A DNA stretch of 7,979 nt from CAVRTJ01 sp046704825 (GTDB lineage: Bacteria > Acidobacteriota > UBA4820 > DSQY01). The number at the start of each line of letters is the position of its first letter. The stretch's first letter is position 1. The stretch is from contig JBJKRE010000301.1 in NCBI GenBank assembly GCA_046704825.1, positions 1 through 7,979 on the forward strand, read 5' to 3'. Below are positions 1-4,844 of the stretch, one piece after another. A program made the position numbers and the translations under genes. The notes under the pieces were generated by a model. That model made no database searches and was not told where the DNA came from. It was given only the letters and a program-made list of their open reading frames with translations.

Positions 1-77
1 CCGGGTCTCTACTCCGGGCGTTCTCCCCGGCCCCAGGGCTGGACGCCGTCCGCACAAACAGGCCATAATGCACACGT
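1..77. other. Left flank, no gene called
   Basis: This short stretch precedes the first gene. Two forward frames are open from the window edge, one to a TAA at 66-68 and one to a TGA at 77-79. Either could be the last codons of an upstream gene, but too few residues are visible to recognise a product. No promoter or terminator is evident. Confidence 0.3.
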
Positions 78-83
78 GAGGTG
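78..83 (+). promoter_or_regulatory. Ribosome binding site deciding the acyltransferase start
   Basis: GAGGTG lies 9 bases before the ATG at 93. The longer reading from the GTG at 81 would start inside this site, so the ATG at 93 is the better start. Confidence 0.55.
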
Positions 84-92
84 GACCGGGGC

Positions 93-784
93 ATGGCCAA
101 GAGCAGGTGGCGGACATTCAGGCAGAAGGCACTCCTGTTTTTTGGGCCGCTCCCGCTGGCCGTCTTCCTGCGGGGGCTCTACTCTTCGCTGCGCATCAGG
201 AGCGTAGGGAAGGAGCCCCTTGAGGCCTACAAGGCGGGGGGCGGCCGGTACATCATGGCCTTCTGGCACGGAGACCTGCTGCTGATGGTCTTCGCCTACG
301 TCGGGAGCCGCCTCACGTTCCTCGTCTCGTGGCACAGGGACGGAGAACTCGTGACGAGGGTCATGAAGTACTTCGGCATGAACCCCACGCGGGGCTCCAG
401 CACGAGGGGCGGTATTCGGGCTCTCCACGCGCTCCTGAGGAAGGTCCGTGAGGGCTACGACGTGGCCTTCACCCCCGACGGTCCCAAGGGGCCCGCGCGC
501 GTCGCCCAGATCGGCGTCGTGCAGACCGCGAGGCTCTCGGGGCTGCCAATAGTGCCCTTCGGAGTGGCTGCGCTTAAAAAAAAAACCTGCGGTCCTGGGA
601 CGCCTTCATGATCCCCATGCCCTTCACGCGGGTCGTATTCAGCTACGGTGACCCCATCGTCGTGCCGCGGGATGCGGACGAGTCCGATCTGGAACGGTAC
701 AGACTGAAGGTGGAGGAGGGGCTGGCCCTCGCCGCCAGAAGGGCCCAGGAGGCACTTGCAGAGGATTCGACATGGAAAGCATGA
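93..784 (+). CDS. DUF374-type lysophospholipid acyltransferase, frame broken at an A10 run
   Basis: The product resembles the LPLAT/DUF374 family, membrane-associated acyltransferases thought to acylate lysophospholipid or lipid A-type substrates; the exact substrate is unknown. Numbering from the ATG at 93, the family motifs are FWHGDLLL with catalytic-type His59 (residues 57-64), SWHRDGEL (79-86), a RGSSTRGG block (100-107) and TPDGPKGP (127-134). A hydrophobic stretch at about 14-30 may contact the membrane. The frame runs into ten A's at 576-585 and then stops at 611 after an unrelated tail. One base back, the frame continues with the family-typical SWDAFMIP and FTRVVFSYGDPIVVP and ends at TGA 782-784, overlapping the yicC start by 13 bases. 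The intact protein would be about 230 residues, normal for the family. The break may be a sequencing error in the homopolymer, a recent mutation, or slippage that restores the frame in some transcripts. Family assignment is good; functional state is unresolved. Confidence 0.8.
576..585 (+). repeat. Run of ten A's, frameshift site
   Basis: Ten consecutive A's follow CTT in GC-rich coding DNA. In the upstream frame they read Lys-Lys-Lys then ACC and lead to a stop at 609-611. A slip of one base back (AAA then AAC), or one extra A in the transcript, joins the two halves of the acyltransferase. Such runs favour both polymerase slippage and homopolymer sequencing errors. Confidence 0.85.
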
Positions 785-1644
785 CGGGCTACGGACGCGC
801 CGAAGTGGAGGGGGAAGGGGTACGGATTCTGGTCGAGCTCCGGGGCCTCAACAACAAGGGGCTGGACATCCCGCTCCACCTCCCTCCGGCTCTGGTCCGC
901 CACGACCTCGCCTGCCGGGAGAAGGTCCGTGAAGCGGTGGCCCGCGGACGGGTCGAGGTGCGGGTGTTTCTCGAGCTCGTGGGCGAACAGGCCGTGCGCA
1001 TCAATTACTCGGCCGGTGCCGCGAGGGCCCTCGGGCGGCTGGCCTCCGAACTGGAGGAAGCGGGCACGCTCGCACGCGGCATGACCCTGGGCGACCTCCT
1101 GTCCCTGCCGGACGCCGTACGCGTCGGGCTCTCCGAACAGGTGGAGGCGCGTTCGGGAGAAATACTCCTCGAAGCCCTCACGCTCGCCCTCGAGGAGTTC
1201 AGGGAGACGCGCAGGGCGGAAGGCCGCCGGCTCGAGACCCAGTTCAGGGAGGGCGCCGCCGCCCTGGCGGCCCACTCCGACAGGGCCGCAGAACTGACCG
1301 ACAGCCAGGTCGATGCCGTCCGCCAGAGGCTCGGCCAGAAGATCCAGCACCTGGGCGTGACCATGGATCCGGCGAGGCTCGAGCAGGAGGTGGTCGTGGC
1401 GGCCGAAAAGGCCGACGTGGCCGAGGAGGTAGTCAGGCTCCAGACCCACTGCAAGGCTCTCTCGCGCCTGTTGGACGACGACCCCGCGGGACAGGGCAAG
1501 CGCCTGGACCACCTGCTCCAGGAAATGCAAAGGGAAGTCTCGACGTTATTAGCTAAGGCCGACCTTTACGAACTGACCCAGACGGGCCTGGAGATGCGTT
1601 TGCTGGTGGAACAGCTCAGGGAGCAAGCACAGAATGTCGCCTGA
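772..1644 (+). CDS. yicC: YicC/YloC family endoribonuclease
   Basis: This 290-residue protein matches the YicC family at full length. Members studied in E. coli and Bacillus are cytoplasmic endoribonucleases linked to stationary-phase growth and RNA turnover. It opens with the hallmark MTGYGRA at residues 4-10. The YicC N-terminal domain covers roughly 1-155 and includes LNNKGLDI (26-33), a variant of the usual VN-R-LD signature. The DUF1732 C-terminal domain covers about 200-290: RLEQEVVVAAEKADVAEEVV, then RLDHLLQEMQREVSTL (244-259) and the family-typical ending LREQAQNV. The usual NREINTIGSK segment is altered to QREVSTLLAK. The ATG at 772 is used because it gives the normal MxSMTGYGR start, and AGAGGA lies about 6 bases upstream. 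The restored acyltransferase frame overlaps its start, and its stop overlaps gmk, so the genes appear coupled. Two consecutive TTA codons (1546-1551) are unusual for this GC-rich context. Confidence 0.93.
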   Translation: MESMTGYGRAEVEGEGVRILVELRGLNNKGLDIPLHLPPALVRHDLACREKVREAVARGRVEVRVFLELVGEQAVRINYSAGAARALGRLASELEEAGTLARGMTLGDLLSLPDAVRVGLSEQVEARSGEILLEALTLALEEFRETRRAEGRRLETQFREGAAALAAHSDRAAELTDSQVDAVRQRLGQKIQHLGVTMDPARLEQEVVVAAEKADVAEEVVRLQTHCKALSRLLDDDPAGQGKRLDHLLQEMQREVSTLLAKADLYELTQTGLEMRLLVEQLREQAQNVA

Positions 1645-2293
1645 GATGCCCAGGAGGACAATCCTGGTGCTCTCCGCCCCGACGGGGGCCGGGAAGACCA
1701 CCATTGCCCACCGGCTGGCGGCTGAGGACGACGGCATAAGGTTCTCCGTGTCCCACACGACCCGGACTCCGAGGCCGGGGGAGCGGGACGGGGTGGACTA
1801 CCACTTCGTGCCCCGGGACGCCTTCATGAAAATGGCGGGACGGGGGGAATTCCTGGAGTGGGCGGAGGTCCACGATCACTGCTACGGGACCCACCGGTCG
1901 GAGGCGGAAAGGGCCTTTGCGGCCGGCCTCGACCTCCTGCTTGACATTGACGTTCAAGGCGGCCTCCAGGTGAAGCGTTCCGCCCCGCGGGAGGCGGTTC
2001 TGGTCTTCATTCTGCCCCCTTCGCTGGACGTTCTGCTCGGGAGGCTCGGCGGCAGGAAGGGGGAGGAGGATTTCGACCTCTCGAGGCGCCTTCAGACGGC
2101 GCTGAAAGAACTTGAACTCGCTGATTCTTATGATTATAATATTTTAAATGAGGACCTGGACAGGGCCGTTTCGCAGGTTCGCTGTCTTCTGGACGTCGCC
2201 CGCGTGCGTCTTAACCCACAAGCAGACGTGAGAGGGCTTTTGTGCCGACAAATAGCGACATGGCTAAGGAGCAAGGATGTTCATTGTCGATGA
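1634..2293 (+). CDS. gmk: Guanylate kinase
   Basis: Guanylate kinase transfers phosphate from ATP to GMP, giving GDP in the cytoplasm for GTP and dGTP supply. The 219 residues fit the family length. The P-loop is APTGAGKT (15-22), slightly unlike the common GPSGVGKS form. The GMP-binding region is SVSHTTRTPRPGE (38-50) followed by DGVDYHF (52-58). Further family blocks are GEFLEWAEVH (71-80), CYGTHR (83-88), LLDIDVQGG (102-110), VFILPPS (124-130) and the arginine-bearing lid region with SRRL (150-153). YDYNILNEDL (166-175) matches the usual DYxxxND-L near the C terminus. The ATG at 1634 is preceded by AGGGAG 10 bases upstream and overlaps the yicC stop by 11 bases; a later in-frame ATG at 1646 has no such site. 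The 3' end overlaps rpoZ by 17 bases. The codons for residues 164-172 are strikingly AT-rich (see the internal promoter entry). All key residues look intact. Confidence 0.95.
   Translation: MSPEMPRRTILVLSAPTGAGKTTIAHRLAAEDDGIRFSVSHTTRTPRPGERDGVDYHFVPRDAFMKMAGRGEFLEWAEVHDHCYGTHRSEAERAFAAGLDLLLDIDVQGGLQVKRSAPREAVLVFILPPSLDVLLGRLGGRKGEEDFDLSRRLQTALKELELADSYDYNILNEDLDRAVSQVRCLLDVARVRLNPQADVRGLLCRQIATWLRSKDVHCR
2112..2140 (+). promoter_or_regulatory. Candidate sigma-70 promoter inside gmk
   Basis: TTGAAC at 2112-2117 and TATAAT at 2135-2140 are separated by exactly 17 bases, and a TG sits two bases before the perfect -10 box. They lie in an AT-rich island of about 35 bases inside an otherwise GC-rich gene, where Tyr, Asp, Asn, Ile and Leu are all spelled with A/T-ending codons. 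A start near 2147 would give a leader of about 130 bases before rpoZ at 2277. This would transcribe rpoZ and possibly the LysM lipoprotein apart from the upstream operon. It is a motif-based inference only. Confidence 0.5.
2266..2271 (+). promoter_or_regulatory. Ribosome binding site of rpoZ
   Basis: AAGGAG lies five bases before the ATG at 2277. An in-frame stop (TAA 2265-2267) just upstream excludes any earlier start, so this site and start are firm. It sits within the end of gmk. Confidence 0.8.
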
Positions 2294-2513
2294 AAAAATA
2301 GGAAGCAAGTACCGCTTCGTGGTGTTGTGCGCCCAACGGACGAGGCAGCTCCTGGAAGGAGCCGACCCTCGCGTGGAATCCACCATCAGGAAACCAGCAT
2401 TCGTCGCGATGCAGGAGGTGATGTCCGGCAAAGTCGATTGGCGTGTGAGCGAGCCCGAACCTCCGTCCCAGCCGGGTACGGACGACGTACTGCAGGTAGA
2501 GGTCGGGCCCTGA
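2277..2513 (+). CDS. rpoZ: DNA-directed RNA polymerase omega subunit
   Basis: Omega is the small subunit that wraps the C-terminal part of beta-prime, helps assemble RNA polymerase, and in many bacteria takes part in ppGpp sensing. This protein has 78 residues, within the normal range. The conserved core is KYRFVVLCAQRTRQLLEGADP (about 11-31), the counterpart of the usual NRFELVLLAAKRARQL helix, followed by VESTIRKPAFVAMQEVMSGKVDW (33-55), matching the KP-xxAL-EI-xGK region. The last 20 or so residues are acidic and proline-rich and probably disordered. Its position directly after gmk is the common arrangement in many bacteria, and its start overlaps gmk by 17 bases. A six-T tract (2528-2533) lies 15 bases after the stop, but no convincing hairpin precedes it. 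Expression may come from the operon, from the promoter inside gmk, or from both. Confidence 0.9.
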   Translation: MFIVDEKIGSKYRFVVLCAQRTRQLLEGADPRVESTIRKPAFVAMQEVMSGKVDWRVSEPEPPSQPGTDDVLQVEVGP

Positions 2514-2550
2514 CGTCGGCGGTTGTCTTTTTTCCTTCGTCCAAACTGAA

Positions 2551-2556
2551 AGGGGG
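2551..2556 (+). promoter_or_regulatory. Ribosome binding site of the LysM lipoprotein
   Basis: AGGGGG lies 8 bases before the ATG at 2565. The site and the A/T-rich spacer suggest efficient initiation. Confidence 0.6.
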
Positions 2557-2564
2557 ACCAAATA

Positions 2565-3629
2565 ATGAAGACGGGATTGAAACTGGCAGCGGTAGGCATG
2601 TTGCTGACCTTGACCGTGGCGTGCTGTCGCAAGGCACCCAAAGAGGTCGGCGACGCCACCGCGGCGCTCAATGACGCACAGAAGACCTGCACCCCCACCT
2701 ACGCCGCTAGCACCTTCCAGGAAGCGGAAACGATGATGAGCCGGGCCAACGACCTGGTCGCCAACAAGAAGTGCAAGGACGCCAAGAAGGAAGCCCTTGC
2801 CGTCATCCAGAAGGTGAAGGACGCCAACTCGCAGGCCGCCACCGAGGAGGCCAGCGCCAAGCAGGAGGCCGAAACGGCCCTGTCGGCCGCCAAGACGGCC
2901 GTGAACAGCGCCGAGGAAAGCGTGAGCTCCCAGAACAGCTCGGCCTCGTCCGCCAACCAGTCCATCTCCATGCTGGTCAACAAACCCGAAGGGTCGTGCA
3001 ACAAGGCCGAACTCGAGAAGATCGGCAGCGAGATCACCGTTTCCAGCAGCGCGTCGTCGGCCCTGAGCGAGGCCAAGAGCAAGCTCGCCGAGGCCGACCG
3101 GCTCATGCAGGAAAGCGCCTGCAACTACTACAAGGTCAAGGAAGCCGCGAACCAGGCCGCGCAGATGGCCAACAAGGCCGCCTCCGAGGCCAACAGCGAG
3201 GTCTCCCGCATCAAGGAAGAGGAATCGCAGAAGACCGCGGCCATCCAGCAGGCCATGGACGCCAAGCCCTGCAGCTACGTCGTGCAGAAGGGCGACTGCC
3301 TCTGGAAGATCGCGGCCAAGGACAAGATCTACGGCAACCCGTTCCTCTGGCCCCTGATCTGGGACGCCAACAAGGGCCTGATCAAGAACCATCCCGACCT
3401 TATCTACCCCAAGTGGAACTTCACGATCAACCGCACCTACACCGCGGATGACGCGAAGAAGGCGGAGCACACTGCCCGGTACCACAAGTGGGAGCCGCCG
3501 GCTCCGAAGGCCCCGCAGAACGTGACGACGAAGACCGAAGAAACGCCCGCGCCCGCCACGTCCGCGCAGCCCGAGACCAAACCGGCGCCCGCACCGGCCC
3601 CCGCGCCGACGCCCGCGCCCGGAAAATAG
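2565..3629 (+). CDS. LysM-domain lipoprotein with duplicated cysteine-bearing helical region
   Basis: This is a predicted exported lipoprotein of 354 residues. A short signal peptide with Lys2 and Lys6 and a hydrophobic core (7-19) ends in LTVAC, so lipidated Cys20 is likely, followed unusually by Cys21. Residues about 30-232 are Ala/Glu/Lys/Ser-rich and helical, resembling DUF4398-type envelope lipoproteins. Two related segments occur at about 48-91 and 164-207, each containing E-A...A..L...C with Cys70 and Cys186 in matching places. A LysM domain, expected to bind peptidoglycan glycan chains, covers about 237-289: YVVQKGDCLWKIA, NPFLWPLIWDANKG, then HPDLIYPKW. Cys245 replaces the Thr of the usual GDTLW. 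A Pro/Ala/Lys-rich linker and tail (311-354) follow. Codons are strongly GCC, AAG and AAC biased, hinting at good expression. It likely tethers the membrane to the cell wall or scaffolds envelope proteins; its specific role is unknown. It sits 51 bases after rpoZ and is followed by a strong hairpin. Confidence 0.85.
   Translation: MKTGLKLAAVGMLLTLTVACCRKAPKEVGDATAALNDAQKTCTPTYAASTFQEAETMMSRANDLVANKKCKDAKKEALAVIQKVKDANSQAATEEASAKQEAETALSAAKTAVNSAEESVSSQNSSASSANQSISMLVNKPEGSCNKAELEKIGSEITVSSSASSALSEAKSKLAEADRLMQESACNYYKVKEAANQAAQMANKAASEANSEVSRIKEEESQKTAAIQQAMDAKPCSYVVQKGDCLWKIAAKDKIYGNPFLWPLIWDANKGLIKNHPDLIYPKWNFTINRTYTADDAKKAEHTARYHKWEPPAPKAPQNVTTKTEETPAPATSAQPETKPAPAPAPAPTPAPGK
3582..3620 (+). 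repeat. Pro-Ala coding repeat
   Basis: A low-complexity run of alternating Pro and Ala codons (with one Thr) forms the C-terminal tail of the LysM lipoprotein, residues 340-352. Such tails usually act as flexible or wall-spanning spacers. Confidence 0.8.
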
Positions 3630-3644
3630 GATCGGTGTCATCAG

Positions 3645-3678
3645 GGCCGAGGCGGAGATGCCAGTCTCTGCCTCGGCC
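3645..3678 (+). terminator. Strong 15-bp hairpin after the lipoprotein gene
   Basis: Left arm 3645-3659 (GGCCGAGGCGGAGAT) pairs with right arm 3664-3678 (GTCTCTGCCTCGGCC) around the loop GCCA. Thirteen pairs are Watson-Crick and two are G-U. It begins 15 bases after the stop codon. The following sequence (3679-3690) is T-containing but not a true T tract, so it may terminate transcription, act with Rho, or protect the mRNA 3' end. Confidence 0.55.
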
Positions 3679-3700
3679 GCTCTGTCTCTTCGGAGCCTTC

Positions 3701-3817
3701 ATGATCGCTGATCGCTTCCTTCACGAGGCCGTCCGGGGTGGGACGACCAACCGGCGAGGCAACCGCGGGTCGTCCGGGATGAGGCGCGACGTCGAGAAAG
3801 GCGGACTGATCCGGTGA
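3701..3817 (+). CDS. Possible 38-codon leader ORF overlapping the phoH start
   Basis: An ATG at 3701, with CGGAG five bases upstream, opens 38 codons ending at TGA 3815-3817. That stop overlaps the phoH GTG in a GTGA junction (3814-3817). The peptide is basic, starts MIADRFLHEAVRGG and ends KGGLIR; I recognise no family. It fills most of the 184-base gap before phoH. Because phoH lacks a well-spaced ribosome site of its own, translation of this ORF could deliver ribosomes to phoH. It could equally be a chance frame in GC-rich DNA. The 7-base tandem repeat GATCGCT, GATCGCT (3703-3716) lies in its first codons. Confidence 0.3.
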   Translation: MIADRFLHEAVRGGTTNRRGNRGSSGMRRDVEKGGLIR

Positions 3818-4788
3818 ACACCACACCCTTCGAGCCCGAGGAGGCGGCCAGTTTCCCGTTCCCTGCGGAATTCCTCAACGAGGTCCTGGGCACCGGGCAG
3901 AAGAACGCAGACTTCATCGAGCGTTCCCTGGGCATACGCATCGCGGCCCGGGGCGACGCCCTGTTCGTGAAGGGCGACCAGGACGCCGTCGAGGGGTGCA
4001 AAGCCATCCTGGACCAGTTGCACACCCTCTACGAATCCGGGATCAGAATCGGCGCAGGCGACCTGCGCACGGCCTTCACCCTGCGCGAAGAGGGGTTCCA
4101 GGGCGACCTGGCCGAGTTCTATCGCGACGCCAAGATACAGTGCGCCCACGGCCGAACGGTTTTCCCCAAGGGGCTCAATCAGGGCCGCTACCTCAAGGCG
4201 ATACGGGAAAACGACGTGGTGTTCGGCATCGGGCCGGCGGGGACCGGAAAGACCTACCTCGCGGTCGCCATGGCCGTGTCGGCCCTGCGCGATAAGCGCG
4301 TCAAGCGGATCATCCTGACCAGGCCCGCCGTGGAGGTGGGGGAGAAGCTCGGCTTCCTCCCGGGGGACATCGCCGAAAAGGTGAACCCCTACCTGCGGCC
4401 CCTCTACGACGCGCTCTTCGACCTCATGGAGGCCGAGAGGGTCTACAAGTACATCGAGACGGGGGTGCTTGAGATCGCGCCGATCGCCTTCATGCGCGGC
4501 CGCACGCTCAACGACTCCTTCGTCATCCTGGACGAGGCGCAGAACACCACCGTGGACCAGATGAAGATGTTCCTGACGCGCCTGGGCTTCAACTCCCGGA
4601 CCGTCGTCACGGGGGACGTCACCCAGATCGACATCGATCCGTCGAGGACTTCGGGACTGGTCGACGCCGCGGAGGTTCTCAAGGGCATCAAAGGGCTGGC
4701 GTTCATCCATTTCACGGAAAAGGACGTGGTCCGTCACCCGCTCGTGCAGAAGATCATCAAGGCCTACGAAAAGGCGTCCAACCGGTGA
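3814..4788 (+). CDS. phoH: PhoH-like P-loop ATPase
   Basis: PhoH/YbeZ-type proteins are cytoplasmic ATPases, often encoded beside ybeY, and are thought to act in RNA metabolism with it. The 324 residues cover the whole family. An N-terminal region (about 18-90) contains a KH-like segment, IRIAARGDALFVKGDQDAV (41-59). The P-loop is GPAGTGKT (140-147). Next come the signature LTRPAVEVGEKLGFLPGD (168-185), NPYLRPLYDAL (191-201), the Walker B block FVILDEAQNTT (236-246), and RTVVTGDVTQIDI (262-274), which carries the sensor-like residues. All key motifs are intact. The start is GTG at 3814: there is no earlier in-frame ATG or GTG nearby, and the N terminus matches the family length. The nearest ribosome-site-like bases (AAAGG, 3797-3801) are too far away to be ideal, so coupling to the overlapping short ORF is possible. 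The stop is 52 bases before the pgpH gene. Confidence 0.95.
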   Translation: MNTTPFEPEEAASFPFPAEFLNEVLGTGQKNADFIERSLGIRIAARGDALFVKGDQDAVEGCKAILDQLHTLYESGIRIGAGDLRTAFTLREEGFQGDLAEFYRDAKIQCAHGRTVFPKGLNQGRYLKAIRENDVVFGIGPAGTGKTYLAVAMAVSALRDKRVKRIILTRPAVEVGEKLGFLPGDIAEKVNPYLRPLYDALFDLMEAERVYKYIETGVLEIAPIAFMRGRTLNDSFVILDEAQNTTVDQMKMFLTRLGFNSRTVVTGDVTQIDIDPSRTSGLVDAAEVLKGIKGLAFIHFTEKDVVRHPLVQKIIKAYEKASNR

Positions 4789-4820
4789 CGCGCGGGAACG
4801 CTTCTGGTAGGATGACAGGT

Positions 4821-4844
4821 ATGCGCAGAGCGAGTCTCAAATGA
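4821..4844 (+). CDS. Possible 7-codon mini-ORF overlapping the pgpH start
   Basis: ATG at 4821, with TAGGA (4808-4812) eight bases upstream, reads MRRASLK and stops at TGA 4842-4844. The stop overlaps the next gene's ATG in the junction ATGA. The downstream gene has only a weak GAG of its own, so this mini-ORF could couple initiation. It could also be chance. Confidence 0.25.
   Translation: MRRASLK

Noticed and set aside
1541..1556. AT-rich patch with two TTA codons in yicC as a promoter for gmk
   Set aside because: TATTAG could be a weak -10 box, but no -35-like hexamer is at the right distance.
2514..2564. Terminator after rpoZ (six T's at 2528-2533)
   Set aside because: No stable inverted repeat precedes the T tract, so it lacks the stem of an intrinsic terminator.
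2211..3641. Reverse-strand open frame of 476 codons opposite rpoZ and the lipoprotein
   Set aside because: Its product is low-complexity Gly/Arg/Leu/Val sequence, the usual mirror of GC-rich Ala/Lys/Glu codons. The forward strand carries a signal peptide, LysM domain and omega motifs.
600..3706. Repeated GCCTTCATG words
   Set aside because: The word recurs at several unrelated coding sites as Ala-Phe-Met codons, so it is not a functional repeat.
4785..4813. Possible promoter GTGACG, 17 bases, TAGGAT with TGG before it
   Set aside because: Only four of six matches in each box in GC-rich DNA, and TAGGA doubles as the ribosome site of the mini-ORF. Too weak to list as a feature, though the spacing is right.
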